A DNA stretch of 64,000 bases from Sulfitobacter sp. W027 (GCF_025143985.1 NZ_CP083564.1:745501-809500), one strand, 5' to 3'; counted from the first letter of the stretch, positions 17,142-26,389 are shown. Program-made: numbers and translations. The notes: generated by a model not told the origin, from the letters alone.

Positions 17142-19346
17142 TCATGCTGCCTTGCTGGCGTCCGGGTTGAACCGCCCGTAGAAAGTCTGGTTCTTCTGGG
17201 CCATCTCGCGCAGCAGGTCCGGGCAGGCGAAACGCTCGCCATACTTCTCGGTCAACTGGTCACACCGCTCCGCCGCATAGGGCGCGCCGATCATGTCGAG
17301 CCAGCTCAACGGGCCGCCGGACCAAGGCGCAAAGCCCCAGCCAAGGATCGCGCCCACGTCACCCTCGCGGATGTCCATCAGCACGCCTTCCTCCAGCGCT
17401 CGCACAGCTTCCAAAACCTGTGAGAAGAGCAACCGGTGCTGTACCTCGATCAACTCAGGCTGGTCCTCGGCCACGGGATACTTATCACCCATGCCCTTCC
17501 AAAGCCCCTCGCGCTTGCCCTTGGCGTCATAGCTGTAGAACCCGGCATTCGCCTTGCGGCCCAGACGTCCCTCTTTCTCCATCCAAAACACCAGCGGGTC
17601 GAGGTCGTCGTTCGGATAGGCATCGCCCATCGCCGCCTTGGTGGCGCGGGCAATCTTGGCACCGAGATCGATCGAGGTTTCATCCATCAACTGCAACGGC
17701 CCCAGCGGCATACCAACCAGCTTGGCCGCGTTCTCGATCAGCGCAGGCTCAACGCCCTCCTGCACCATCCGCACACCCTCGTTGATATAGGGAATGATAC
17801 AGCGGTTGGCATAGAAGAAGCGCGCGTCGTTGACCACGATCGGCGTCTTGCGGATCTGGCGCACGTAGTCGAGCGCCTTGGCCACGGCCCGGTCGCCGGT
17901 CTGCTGACCCTTGATGATCTCCACCAGCAGCATCTTCTCAACGGGCGAGAAGAAGTGGATGCCGATGAACTGCTCCTGACGGCTCGACGCCTTGGCCAAA
18001 TCGGTGATCGGCAGGGTCGAGGTGTTGGAGGCAAAGATGCAGTCCTCGGGGATCACCGCTTCGACCTTCTGGGTCATCTCGGCCTTGACCTTGGGGTCCT
18101 CAAACACCGCTTCGATAATCAGGTCACAGCCCTTCAACGCATCGAGATCGGTGGTCGCGGTGATGAGGTCCAGCGCCTTGGTCTTCTTCTCCTCGGTCGA
18201 TTTTTTGCGGGCGATGCCCTTGTCAAAATAGCTCGCGGAATAGGCTTTGCCTTTATCGGCCGCTTCCTGAGTTTGGTCGATCAGCACGACCTCAATGCCC
18301 GCCTGAACCGACACCAGCGTGATGCCAGCACCCATCATGCCTGCACCCAGAACGCCCAGCTTCTTGACGCGCTGGTCCGGCACACCCTCGGGCCGCACGG
18401 CACCCTTCTCAAGCGCTTCCTTGTTGAGGAAAAGCGAGCGGATCATATTGCCCGAGGAAGGGTTCATCAGCACATTGGTGAACCAGCGCGCCTCGATCTT
18501 CAGCGCCGTGTCGAAAGGCACCAGCGCGCCTTCGTAGACCGCCGACAAAAGCGCCTTGGCCGCCGGGTAGACGCCCTGGGTCTTGCCGTTGACCATCGCA
18601 TTCGCGCCGACGAAGGTCATAAAACCCGCTGGGTGATAGGGCGCGCCGCCGGGCATCTTGTAGCCCTTGGCATCCCAAGGCTTGACCAGATCGGCATCCT
18701 TGGCGTTCAGCACCCAGTCGCGGGCAGCGGCCATCGGGTCCTCGCTGACCTCATCAATGATCCCAGCCTTCACGGCGGCAGCAGGCGCAACCATCTTGCC
18801 TTCCAGCAAGAAAGGCGAGGCCGCCATGGCACCCAGCTTGCGCACCATCCGTGTGGTGCCGCCAGCACCTGGGAAAATGCCAACGAGGATCTCCGGCAGG
18901 CCAATCCGCGCCTTGGGATTGTCGGCAGCAAAGGTGCGATGCGTGGCCAGCGGCAGTTCCAGCCCGATGCCCGCAGCGGTGCCGGGGATCACACAGGCGA
19001 CGGGCTTGCCGCCCTTGTTGGTCTTGGGGTCCATGCCCGCGCGCTCGATCTTGCGCAGCAGGGCATGCATCTGCATCGTGCCCTCGAACAGGCCCTTGGC
19101 CGGATCGTCGCCCGCGTCGTCTTTCATCTTTGCCAGTAGGTTCAGGTCCATGCCGCCGGCAAAGGAGCCTTCCTTGCCGGAGGTGATGATGATGCCTTTG
19201 ACGGCCTCATCGGCCAGCGCATCGTCGATGTGCGTTTCCAGATCGCGCAGGCCCTCAAAGGACATCACGTTCATGCTCTTGCCCGGCACGTCCCATGTGA
19301 TGGTGGCGATGCCCTCGGCGTCTTTGTTCATAGTGAAATCGGTCAT
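17142..19346 (-). CDS. fadJ: Fatty acid oxidation multifunctional protein: enoyl-CoA hydratase / 3-hydroxyacyl-CoA dehydrogenase
   Basis: A 734-residue bifunctional enzyme. Residues 1 to ~300 are a crotonase domain with the oxyanion-hole segment SFAGGMDLNLL and the catalytic glutamates in GLELPLATH and GLPEILVG. The second half is 3-hydroxyacyl-CoA dehydrogenase with NAD-binding LGVLGAGMMGAGI and the catalytic histidine in GIHFFSPVEKM. It carries out steps two and three of beta-oxidation and partners the thiolase upstream as the alpha subunit. The ATG at 19346 follows GAGGGAGAG; an upstream in-frame TTG overlaps that ribosome-binding site and is rejected. Last gene of the MerR-headed operon. 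FadB versus FadJ naming is arbitrary here. Confidence 0.93.
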   Translation of the reverse strand: MTDFTMNKDAEGIATITWDVPGKSMNVMSFEGLRDLETHIDDALADEAVKGIIITSGKEGSFAGGMDLNLLAKMKDDAGDDPAKGLFEGTMQMHALLRKIERAGMDPKTNKGGKPVACVIPGTAAGIGLELPLATHRTFAADNPKARIGLPEILVGIFPGAGGTTRMVRKLGAMAASPFLLEGKMVAPAAAVKAGIIDEVSEDPMAAARDWVLNAKDADLVKPWDAKGYKMPGGAPYHPAGFMTFVGANAMVNGKTQGVYPAAKALLSAVYEGALVPFDTALKIEARWFTNVLMNPSSGNMIRSLFLNKEALEKGAVRPEGVPDQRVKKLGVLGAGMMGAGITLVSVQAGIEVVLIDQTQEAADKGKAYSASYFDKGIARKKSTEEKKTKALDLITATTDLDALKGCDLIIEAVFEDPKVKAEMTQKVEAVIPEDCIFASNTSTLPITDLAKASSRQEQFIGIHFFSPVEKMLLVEIIKGQQTGDRAVAKALDYVRQIRKTPIVVNDARFFYANRCIIPYINEGVRMVQEGVEPALIENAAKLVGMPLGPLQLMDETSIDLGAKIARATKAAMGDAYPNDDLDPLVFWMEKEGRLGRKANAGFYSYDAKGKREGLWKGMGDKYPVAEDQPELIEVQHRLLFSQVLEAVRALEEGVLMDIREGDVGAILGWGFAPWSGGPLSWLDMIGAPYAAERCDQLTEKYGERFACPDLLREMAQKNQTFYGRFNPDASKAA

Positions 19347-19366
19347 GTGTCTCTCCCTCAAATGGG

Positions 19367-19663
19367 TTAGGGGCGCTGAAACGTGTAGTCAGCGAATTTT
19401 TCTAGCAGCGTCTCGATCAAGGCCAGCGTGGCTTCGGGCCCCGCGTCACAGTCGTCTGCGCTGAGCAGGATGCGTTTGGACTGGCCAAAAGCTTCGCGGT
19501 CAAAGCTGTCGCTGGGATCGTCGCGGTGTTTGAAGAACAGAGCAGGATCGGTGCTATAGAGCCGCACATAATCGCCACCGCGTTCAACCTTGATCTGTAG
19601 ATCTGGCGTGCCACGGGCTGCGGCAAGCGCCGCAACCGCGTGGAAAGGATGGTCAGAGGCCAT
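19367..19663 (-). CDS. Small conserved protein of the beta-oxidation operon
   Basis: A 98-residue protein (MASDHPFHAV...) of unknown family, soluble, without signal peptide or membrane segment. A notable stretch is RILLSADDCDAGPEATLALI. Its ATG overlaps the fadA stop by one base (TGATG), and fadJ begins 20 bases after its stop, so it is locked inside the operon between the two subunits of the trifunctional complex. I cannot assign a role; position suggests something acting on, or made together with, the thiolase/hydratase complex. Confidence 0.75.
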   Translation of the reverse strand: MASDHPFHAVAALAAARGTPDLQIKVERGGDYVRLYSTDPALFFKHRDDPSDSFDREAFGQSKRILLSADDCDAGPEATLALIETLLEKFADYTFQRP

Positions 19664-20877
19664 CAGACGCGCTCGATGATCGTAGCAGCACCCATACCCG
19701 AGGCGATGCAAAGCGTGGCAAGGCCCACTTCCTTATCGGCCCGCTCCATCTCATCGAGCAGAATGCCGATGATCATGGCACCCGTGGCACCCAGCGGGTG
19801 GCCCATGGCGATGCCGCCGCCGTTCACGTTCACCTTGCTGTCGTCCACATCAAAGGCCTGCATGAAGCGCATGACCACAGCGGCAAAGGCTTCGTTGACC
19901 TCGAACAGATCAATGTCGCCGATGGTCATGCCGTTGTCTTTGAGGATTTTCTCGGTCACCGGCACCGGACCGGTCAGCATGATGGTGGGATCGGTGCCGA
20001 TCTTGGCCGTGGCGCGGATACGGGCGCGGGGCTTCAGCCCGTGCTGCTCGCCGAACTCCTTGTTGCCGATCAAGACAGCCGCGGCCCCGTCGACGATGCC
20101 AGACGAGTTGCCCGCGTGGTGAATGTGGTTGATCCGCTCCAGATGCGGGTATTTCATCAGCGCGATTTTATCAAAGCCGGGCATCACTTCACCCATCTGC
20201 TGGAACGCAGGGTTCAAGCCACCAAGGCTCTGCATATCGGTCTGTGGGCGCATGTATTCGTCACGATCCAGGATCGCGAGGCCGTTCTGATCACGCACGG
20301 TGATAACAGATTTGTCAAAGCGCCCCTCCTCCCAAGCCCGCGCCGCGCGCTGCTGGGATTGCATGGCCAGCTGGTCCGCGTCATCGCGGCTAAAGCCGTA
20401 TTCGGTAGCAATGATGTCCGCCGAAATACCCTGCGGGACGAAGTACTTTTCCATCGCCAGCGTCGGGTCCACGGCAATCGCAGCGCCATCGGCCCCCATC
20501 GCCACACGGCCCATCATCTCGACACCGCCGGCGATATAGCCATTGCCCGCGCCGCCTTTGACTTGGTTGGCGGCCAAGTTCACGGCCTCCATTCCGCTCG
20601 CACAGAAACGGTTGATCGCAAGGCCGGGGATGCGCTCGTCCAGGTCGGACGCCAGCACCGCCGAGCGCGCCAGACAGCCGCCCTGTTCCATGACTTGGGT
20701 CACGTTGCCCCAAATCACATCCTCAACGGCGTGACCTTCCAGATTGTTGCGCTCTTTCAGGGCATTCAGGGTCAATGCCGACAGCCGCAGCGAGGTGACC
20801 TCGTGCAAAGCGCCGTCCTTGCGGCCCTTGCCGCGGGGGGTGCGCAGGGCGTCGTAAATGTAAACGTCTTGGGTCAT
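19663..20877 (-). CDS. fadA: Acetyl-CoA C-acyltransferase (3-ketoacyl-CoA thiolase)
   Basis: A 404-residue thiolase carrying out the last step of beta-oxidation. The acyl-accepting cysteine is in NRFCASGMEAV (~residue 91), the histidine in NGGGIAMGHPLGATG and the second cysteine in LCIASGMGAA, so the active site is complete. I start at MTQDVYIYDALRTPRGK (20877): GAGGAC then sits 8 bases upstream, whereas the ATG two codons earlier would leave a 2-base spacing. It lies between GST and the 98-residue protein in the operon. Confidence 0.93.
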   Translation of the reverse strand: MTQDVYIYDALRTPRGKGRKDGALHEVTSLRLSALTLNALKERNNLEGHAVEDVIWGNVTQVMEQGGCLARSAVLASDLDERIPGLAINRFCASGMEAVNLAANQVKGGAGNGYIAGGVEMMGRVAMGADGAAIAVDPTLAMEKYFVPQGISADIIATEYGFSRDDADQLAMQSQQRAARAWEEGRFDKSVITVRDQNGLAILDRDEYMRPQTDMQSLGGLNPAFQQMGEVMPGFDKIALMKYPHLERINHIHHAGNSSGIVDGAAAVLIGNKEFGEQHGLKPRARIRATAKIGTDPTIMLTGPVPVTEKILKDNGMTIGDIDLFEVNEAFAAVVMRFMQAFDVDDSKVNVNGGGIAMGHPLGATGAMIIGILLDEMERADKEVGLATLCIASGMGAATIIERV

Positions 20878-20894
20878 GTTCATGTCCTCTGGGA

Positions 20895-21533
20895 TCAAGC
20901 GCGGTCAGCAGGGCTGCCGGGCATCAGGTCGTATGGGGCTTTCCAGCCCGGTGTTTCGCTCAGACGCGTGAGCCACGCGTCGATATGGGGCCAGTCGCTG
21001 CGGTCAAAGCCAAAGGGCTCGGGGTAATAGAGATACCCACAGCAGCTTAGGTCCGCGTTTGTAAGGTCGTCGCCCACAATCCAATCGCGGCTGTCGAGAT
21101 GGTTGTTCAGCACGGCGTAGGCCGCTTTGAGCCGGCCTTGGTTGAACCCAATGACTTCGGCGGGCCGTTTGTCTTCGGGCAAGAAGTTCATCAAGAAACG
21201 GGTCATCCCGGCAACGGAGCTGAGCTTGTGGTTATCCCATAGCACCCACCGCAGGATTTCACGGCGTTCCGTCGCGTCGCGGCCGCCGAATTTGCCTGAC
21301 TTTTCCGCCACGTAATCCTGAATGACACCCGATTGCGTGAGCCGCAGATCACCGTCGATCATCACCGGCGCTTCGCCCATATTGTTGATCTGTTCGCGGT
21401 AGTCCGGCTGCCGCGTCTGGCCGCCGAAGAAGTCGACCTTCACCGGCTCCCAGTCCAGACCCGAAAGTTCAAGCGCAAGCGCCGCCTTATAGGCGTTGCC
21501 GGATTCGCCAAAGCAATAAAGTTGAATGGTCAC
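20895..21533 (-). CDS. Glutathione S-transferase family protein
   Basis: A 212-residue protein with an N-terminal thioredoxin-like domain (IQLYCFGESGNAYKAALAL) containing the cis-proline segment EAPVMIDGDLRLTQS, and an all-helical C-terminal domain ending with NADLSCCGYLYY. It would conjugate or reduce a substrate with glutathione, perhaps an aldehyde or peroxide formed during lipid catabolism. The start is GTG at 21533, with AGGAGGAG 8 bases upstream. Only 17 bases separate its stop from the fadA start, so it is in the operon. Serine in the GESGNAYK position is the likely thiolate-stabilising residue. Confidence 0.88.
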   Translation of the reverse strand: MTIQLYCFGESGNAYKAALALELSGLDWEPVKVDFFGGQTRQPDYREQINNMGEAPVMIDGDLRLTQSGVIQDYVAEKSGKFGGRDATERREILRWVLWDNHKLSSVAGMTRFLMNFLPEDKRPAEVIGFNQGRLKAAYAVLNNHLDSRDWIVGDDLTNADLSCCGYLYYPEPFGFDRSDWPHIDAWLTRLSETPGWKAPYDLMPGSPADRA

Positions 21534-21579
21534 GTGTCACTCCTCCTCAAATGTCATCGCCCGCTGCACCTTCGGACGG

Positions 21580-21637
21580 TATTTGTAAAAGGATGAAGGG
21601 GGGCAGAGTGGGCCTTATCTTCATCCTTTCTTAAATA
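21580..21637. repeat. 19-bp inverted repeat inside the beta-oxidation operon
   Basis: TATTTGTAAAAGGATGAAG (21580-21598) and CTTCATCCTTTCTTAAATA (21619-21637) are inverted repeats matching at 17 of 19 positions with a 20-base loop. It sits between the acyl-CoA dehydrogenase stop and the GST start. No T tract follows directly; it may be a processing or stability hairpin separating the two halves of the operon. Confidence 0.65.
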
Positions 21638-21668
21638 CCTCTGCGCTGCGCTTTCGGCACGCGCGCGG

Positions 21669-22817
21669 TCAAAGGCTGCGCGCGATCAGTTCCTTCATGA
21701 TTTCATTGGTGCCACCATAGATCCGTTGCACCCGCGCGTCGGCCCACATTTCACCGACGGCATATTCTTGCATGAAGCCGTAGCCGCCGTGCAGTTGCAA
21801 ACAGGCATCGAGCACTTCGCCTTGGGTGTCGGTGAGCCAGTATTTCTGCATCGCGGCCTTATCGACGGTCAACTCGCCGCGCAGGTGCTCGCTGATGCAT
21901 TCGTCGAGGAAGGCGCGGGACACGGCGGTTTTGGTTTTCACTTCGGCCAGTTGGAAGCGGGTGTTTTGGAACTGGGTGAGCGGGCCGCCGAAGGCTTCGC
22001 GTTCCTTGCAATAGGCCACGGTGCGCGCCACGGCGCCTTCCATCGCGCCGACTGCGCCGCAGCCGATGATGAGGCGCTCTTGGGGAAGTTGCTGCATCAT
22101 TTGGTAGAAGCCTTGGCCTTCGTCTTGGCCGAGGACGTTTTCGGGCGGGATTTCGACGTTGTCGAAGAAGAGCTCCGAAGTGTCGGCGGCGTGCAGGCCG
22201 ATTTTGTCAAGGTTGCGGCCGCGTTGGAAACCTTGGGCGCCGTCCGTTTCCACCACGACAAGGGAGACGCCTTTGGAGCCTTCCTTGGGGTCGGTCTTGG
22301 CGGCGACGATGATCAGGTTGGCGTGCTGGCCGTTGGTGATGAAGGTCTTTTGGCCCGATAGCTTATAGGCGTTGCCGTCGCGGATCGCCTTGGTTTTGAT
22401 CCGCTGCACGTCCGAGCCGGTGGAGGGTTCGGTCATCGCCAGTGCGCCGACCAGCTCGCCCGACACCATCTTGGGCAGCCAGCGTTTCTTCTGGTCTTCG
22501 GTGCCGTAGGCGAGGATGTAATGCGCGACGATGCCGGAGTGGATGCCGTGGCCCCAGGACGCGAGATTGGCGCGGGAGCCTTCGATCAAGATCGCGGCCT
22601 CGTGGCCGAAATCGCCGCCGGCGCCGCCGTATTCTTCGGGCACCGAGGGGCAGAGCAGGCCGAGCTCACCGGCTTGCGCCCATGTCTCGCGGTCCATCTG
22701 GCCCTGCTTGCGCCATTTCTCGAACTTGGGCGCCCATTCGGTGTTGATGAACTGCGCCGTCATGTCGGCGATCATCTGGTGTTCGTCGGTCATCCATGTG
22801 GATGTTTTGTTCTGCAT
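21669..22817 (-). CDS. Acyl-CoA dehydrogenase (LCAD/isovaleryl-CoA dehydrogenase-type active site)
   Basis: A 382-residue flavoenzyme introducing the 2,3 double bond in acyl-CoA, passing electrons to ETF. Signatures are [12 protein letters not shown] (~126-135) and [12 protein letters not shown] near the C-terminus. The usual C-terminal catalytic YEGT reads YGGT, and instead a glutamate (E247) occupies LPQERLII, the position used by long-chain and isovaleryl-CoA dehydrogenases. So chemistry should be intact with the alternative base. Second acyl-CoA dehydrogenase of the operon; chain-length preference is unknown. Confidence 0.9.
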   Translation of the reverse strand: MQNKTSTWMTDEHQMIADMTAQFINTEWAPKFEKWRKQGQMDRETWAQAGELGLLCPSVPEEYGGAGGDFGHEAAILIEGSRANLASWGHGIHSGIVAHYILAYGTEDQKKRWLPKMVSGELVGALAMTEPSTGSDVQRIKTKAIRDGNAYKLSGQKTFITNGQHANLIIVAAKTDPKEGSKGVSLVVVETDGAQGFQRGRNLDKIGLHAADTSELFFDNVEIPPENVLGQDEGQGFYQMMQQLPQERLIIGCGAVGAMEGAVARTVAYCKEREAFGGPLTQFQNTRFQLAEVKTKTAVSRAFLDECISEHLRGELTVDKAAMQKYWLTDTQGEVLDACLQLHGGYGFMQEYAVGEMWADARVQRIYGGTNEIMKELIARSL

Positions 22818-22840
22818 TATCTGGCCCCCTCCCCAAGGGT

Positions 22841-23053
22841 TCAGCGTTTGCGGCTTTCCAGTTCGGCGTTGAACAGGCGCAGCCGCGCGGTCAGGTTTTC
22901 TTCGTTCATGACCGAGTTGAAATTCTCGAACAGGAACGACAGTGCTTCGCCTTCATCAAGACCGGCATCCGTGCTGAACTTCTTGAGCCTGCGGTAGCCC
23001 TCTTCGGTCATGGCGACGGGAAAGCGGCGGGTCAGGCGGAAGCGTTTGGGCAT
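22841..23053 (-). CDS. Small basic protein between two acyl-CoA dehydrogenase genes
   Basis: A 70-residue protein beginning [19 protein letters not shown] and ending in a charged helix ([16 protein letters not shown]). The pattern, a short beta-like segment rich in Arg followed by two helices ([28 protein letters not shown]), is reminiscent of ribbon-helix-helix DNA-binding proteins, but I cannot confirm the fold. CGGAGAG precedes the ATG at 23053; an upstream GTG frame is rejected because it would cover that site. It is 50 bases from one neighbour and 23 from the other, clearly in the operon. Confidence 0.75.
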   Translation of the reverse strand: MPKRFRLTRRFPVAMTEEGYRRLKKFSTDAGLDEGEALSFLFENFNSVMNEENLTARLRLFNAELESRKR

Positions 23054-23103
23054 GGTCTCTCCGGGTGTTGGGCAGGGTGGGGGACAGGCCCCCACCACCC
23101 GTT

Positions 23104-24885
23104 TTAGAAGTTTGCGGCCTCCAATGCCATGACCGTGTCCGCGCCGGATTGGATGCGGGTCAGGTGCAGGGCCGTGGCGGGCAGCTGCCGTGCCATATAG
23201 TAGCGCCCGGTGGCGAGCTTGGTCTCGTAGAACGCGGCGTCACCGCTGCCGTTCTTCAAGGCTTCTTTTGCCGCCAGACCCATTTTGGCCCACATCAGGC
23301 CAAGGCAGACATGGCCGAACATATGCATGAAGTCATTCGACCCTGCGAGCGCGTGGTTGGGGTTCTTCATGCCGTTTTGCATGAAGTACATGCCCGCTGA
23401 TTGCAGGTCCTTGCTGGCTGCTTTCAGCGGGTCGAGGAAGGCCGCGTCGAACTCGGCGTCTTGGCCCGCGTTCTCCTTGATGAAGCCTTTGACCAGATCG
23501 AAGAAGGCCATGACGTGTTTGCCGCCGTCTTGCGCCAGTTTGCGGCCCACGAGGTCGAGCGCCTGCACACCGTTAGCGCCTTCGTAGATCTGGGCGATCC
23601 GGGCGTCGCGGGTGAATTGGGACATGCCCCATTCTTCGATATAGCCGTGGCCGCCATAGACCTGCTGGGCCTTCACGGTCATGTCGTAGCCTTGGTCGGT
23701 CAGGAAGCCTTTGATGACCGGGGTCAGCAGCGACACAAGGCCGTCGGCGTCCTTGTCGTCGGCGCGGTGGGCGGCGTCGATCATCGTCGCACCCCAAAGG
23801 ATGAAGGCGCGGGCGGCTTCGACAAAGCTTTTCTGATCCATCAGCGAGCGGCGGATGTCGGGGTGCACGATCAGCGGGTCAGCCGCTTTTTCGGGCGCCA
23901 CGGCACCGGTCACGGCGCGGCCTTGCAGGCGATCGTTGGCGTAGATCACGGCGTTTTGGTAGGCGACTTCGGCCTGTGCTAGGCCCTGCATGCCAACGCC
24001 GACGCGGGCTTCGTTCATCATGGTGAACATGGCGCGCATGCCCTTATGCTCGGTGCCCAGCAGATAGCCGGTGGCGCCGTCGTAGTTCATCACGCAGGTG
24101 GAGTTGCCGTGGATGCCCATCTTCTCTTCGATGGAGCCGACGGAGACGCCGTTGCGCTCACCCAAGGAACCGTCTTCGTTCACCATGAACTTGGGCACGA
24201 TGAAGAGCGACACGCCTTTGATGCCTTCGGGGCCGCCTTCGATCTTGGCCAGCACCAGATGGATGATGTTGTCTGCCATGTCATGTTCACCGGAGGAGAT
24301 GAAAATTTTCTGGCCGGAGATTTTGTAGCTGCCGTCGTCTTGTGGGGCCGCTTTGGTGCGCATCAGGCCCAGATCGGTGCCGCAATGCGGCTCGGTCAGG
24401 TTCATGGTGCCGGTCCATTCGCAGGAGACCATCTTGGGTAGGTAGGTGTCCTTCTGCGCGTCAGTGCCATGGGCAAGGATCGCCGAGGCCGCGCCATGCG
24501 TCAGACCTTGGTACATGGTGAAGGCTTGGTTCGCCGCCGAGAACATTTCGCCCACGGCGGTGCCGAGGACATAGGGCATGTTTTGCCCGCCGTATTCTTC
24601 GGGCATATCAAGACCGGTCCAGCCGCCTTCTTTCACCTTTTCAAAGGCTTCCTTGAACCCCTTGGGCGTATAGACAACGCCATTCTCCAGACGGCAGCCT
24701 TCCTTGTCGCCCACGGCATTGAGCGGGGCGAGGACTTCGGAGGTCAGTTTGCCTGCTTCTTCAAGGATGGCGGCGGTGAAGTCAGGCTCCAGCTCATCAT
24801 AGCCGGGAGTCTTGCTTTCGGTCACCTTCAGCACGTCGTGCAGAACGAATTGCAGGTCTTTGGTGGGGGCTGTGTAGCTGGGCAT
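23104..24885 (-). CDS. Acyl-CoA dehydrogenase with C-terminal extension (DmdC-like)
   Basis: A 593-residue member of the long acyl-CoA dehydrogenase group to which the 3-methylmercaptopropionyl-CoA dehydrogenase DmdC of Roseobacters belongs. [13 protein letters not shown] (161-173) and [14 protein letters not shown] (189-202) are diagnostic, and the catalytic glutamate falls at E435 in [12 protein letters not shown], the same number as I recall for the structurally studied DmdC. The extra ~150 residues at the C-terminus are typical. Because Roseobacters carry several paralogues and no dmdB/dmdD lies nearby, I call it a general acyl-CoA dehydrogenase of the fatty-acid operon rather than DmdC itself. 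It follows the MerR gene by 56 bases. Confidence 0.85.
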   Translation of the reverse strand: MPSYTAPTKDLQFVLHDVLKVTESKTPGYDELEPDFTAAILEEAGKLTSEVLAPLNAVGDKEGCRLENGVVYTPKGFKEAFEKVKEGGWTGLDMPEEYGGQNMPYVLGTAVGEMFSAANQAFTMYQGLTHGAASAILAHGTDAQKDTYLPKMVSCEWTGTMNLTEPHCGTDLGLMRTKAAPQDDGSYKISGQKIFISSGEHDMADNIIHLVLAKIEGGPEGIKGVSLFIVPKFMVNEDGSLGERNGVSVGSIEEKMGIHGNSTCVMNYDGATGYLLGTEHKGMRAMFTMMNEARVGVGMQGLAQAEVAYQNAVIYANDRLQGRAVTGAVAPEKAADPLIVHPDIRRSLMDQKSFVEAARAFILWGATMIDAAHRADDKDADGLVSLLTPVIKGFLTDQGYDMTVKAQQVYGGHGYIEEWGMSQFTRDARIAQIYEGANGVQALDLVGRKLAQDGGKHVMAFFDLVKGFIKENAGQDAEFDAAFLDPLKAASKDLQSAGMYFMQNGMKNPNHALAGSNDFMHMFGHVCLGLMWAKMGLAAKEALKNGSGDAAFYETKLATGRYYMARQLPATALHLTRIQSGADTVMALEAANF

Positions 24886-24941
24886 CTATGCTCTCCGGGT
24901 GGTCTTTTTTTGAAAATGGGCACGGCGCGGGGCCGCTTAGG

Positions 24942-25343
24942 CTATTCGGCGGCGCGGCGGGGTTGGTTCATGGAGGCGATCATCTTCTCCCCCCATTTTA
25001 ATTGGTCTTTAAGATCATCAATGGCTTCATTCAGCTCCTCGCGGCGCGATTCGAGGTCGGCCAGACGCGCGCGGGCAATCTCGTAGGCAGCGGCGATCTG
25101 CGTCTGCTGCTGGTCACCCATATGATAGAGGTCGAGCAATTGGCGAATTTCTTCGAGGCTGAACCCAAAGCGCTTGCCGCGCAGGATCAGCTTGAGCCGG
25201 GCGCGGTCGCTTTTGGTGAACAGGCGTTTTTGACCTTCCCGCAGTGGGAAAAGCAGCTCTTTCGCTTCGTAGAACCGCAGGGTGCGCGGGGTCACTTCAA
25301 AAGCGTCGCACATCTGGCGAATGGTCAGCGTGTCAGCGGTCAT
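24942..25343 (-). CDS. MerR-family regulator of the beta-oxidation operon (LiuR/PsrA-like)
   Basis: A 133-residue regulator: winged HTH at ~7-75 (IRQMCDAFEVTPRTLRFYEAKELL ends the recognition region) and a C-terminal coiled coil (ARLADLESRREELNEAIDDLKDQL). No metal-binding cysteine cluster, so not a metal sensor; this subgroup senses acyl-CoAs in branched-chain and fatty-acid catabolism. The ATG at 25343 has GGAGAG 11 bases upstream; the open frame further upstream runs through the operator region and is rejected. It heads the operon and a LiuR-type palindrome lies 66 bases upstream, in the region shared with the divergent luxR-type gene. Confidence 0.85.
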   Translation of the reverse strand: MTADTLTIRQMCDAFEVTPRTLRFYEAKELLFPLREGQKRLFTKSDRARLKLILRGKRFGFSLEEIRQLLDLYHMGDQQQTQIAAAYEIARARLADLESRREELNEAIDDLKDQLKWGEKMIASMNQPRRAAE

Positions 25344-25409
25344 TTCATCACTCTCCGATCGTCGTTTCGAGACTTCAGGTGGGGACTGGCATGGCTGATA
25401 CAACAGAAG

Positions 25410-25425
25410 CTGACGTTGACGTAAG
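25410..25425. promoter_or_regulatory. LiuR-like MerR operator candidate
   Basis: CTGACGTTGACGTAAG: halves CTGACGT and ACGTAAG are inverted repeats at 6 of 7 positions around TG. This is the ACGT-N2-ACGT core geometry described for LiuR-type MerR regulators. It lies between the MerR gene (start 25343) and the LuxR-type gene (25533). A degenerate second copy (ACGTTGCGTCA) follows at 25430. Confidence 0.5.
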
Positions 25426-25532
25426 CGGTACGTTGCGTCACTTTATGCTTGAGGGAATTACCTTTGGGTTTGACGAGCTTTTTGGGGGCGGGGTTAGCCG
25501 CGCTCGATGCTGGACATCGGAGTGGACGCGAG

Positions 25533-26294
25533 ATGATAGACCTCAGTCAGCACAGTCCCAAAACGCTGGATGAATTGGCCCAGTGCTGTCAGGAAGCCGA
25601 AACTGCAGCGACCCTCTTGGCCTGTGGCTTGGCCTATTACCAACTGTTTGGGATCGACTTGGTCAGCTATCATGGCGATAGCCCGGGCGCGCCTGCGATC
25701 CTCTACCACCTTGATTCTACAGGGGTGGAAGAGCCCGAATGGCATTCGCAGTTTCTGGATGTGGAAAAGCTGCGCGAAAGCCCGGTGGAAGCCATGGCCC
25801 GTCAACAGGTGCTGCCGCTCTATTGGTCAGAAGTGGCCGAAGCGGGGCGTCTGACCCGCGCGGAGAGTGCCTATATGCAGGGGTTGCTGCGGCGTTATCC
25901 GAACGACGGCATTTCGCTAGAGGTCCACGGACCGGGCGGCGATTCTGCGGTGGTGGGGCTGGGGTTTGCGGCCAAACAGGCGCGGCTGTCGCCGGGCGGG
26001 CTATACCGGCTTCTCTGCGCGGCCCAGATCGCCCATCTGCGTTATTGCGCTTTAGCCGAAAGCCAATCCCCCCGGGATTTCGGTCTTTCCCCGCGCGAGG
26101 TCGAGGTGTTGGAATGGATCGCCACCGGCAAGAGCAATGGCGTCATTGCTGAGATACTTGGGATCTCACCCCATACGGTCGATACGATTGTGCGCCGCCT
26201 CTTCTCTAAGCTCGACGTGAATGACCGCACCACTGCTGCGATCCGCGGCTTAGGGGCAGGGTTGCTGCGCCGCCCGAAGGACAGTGCGCCTTAG
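25533..26294 (+). CDS. LuxR-family transcriptional regulator (solo)
   Basis: A 253-residue protein with an N-terminal autoinducer-binding-like domain (to ~165) and a C-terminal LuxR HTH (LSPREVEVLEWIATGKSNGVIA at ~184-205, then SPHTVDTIVRRLFSKL). The ATG at 25533 with GGAGTGG upstream gives the usual LuxR length; an in-frame TTG at 25449 would add an atypical extension. The canonical Asp-Pro ligand pair is not evident where expected (the local sequence reads EWHSQF...RESPV), and no luxI lies nearby, so the ligand may not be an acyl-homoserine lactone. Divergent from the MerR gene, sharing its 190-base promoter region. Confidence 0.82.
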   Translation: MIDLSQHSPKTLDELAQCCQEAETAATLLACGLAYYQLFGIDLVSYHGDSPGAPAILYHLDSTGVEEPEWHSQFLDVEKLRESPVEAMARQQVLPLYWSEVAEAGRLTRAESAYMQGLLRRYPNDGISLEVHGPGGDSAVVGLGFAAKQARLSPGGLYRLLCAAQIAHLRYCALAESQSPRDFGLSPREVEVLEWIATGKSNGVIAEILGISPHTVDTIVRRLFSKLDVNDRTTAAIRGLGAGLLRRPKDSAP

Positions 26295-26389
26295 GGAGCG
26301 TTGATACCGCTTTGTCGCGTGACTGCGTGACGTGACCCCGATTGGCGCCCGCTGTAGGTCAGGGCGCTTGACCTAAAAAGGTATGAGGC

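Noticed and set aside
17436..19139. A 567-codon open frame opposite fadJ
   Set aside because: Antisense shadow of the hydratase/dehydrogenase gene, no own signals.
23104..24885. Naming this gene dmdC outright
   Set aside because: Roseobacters carry several close paralogues and the neighbours are fatty-acid genes, so substrate is not established.
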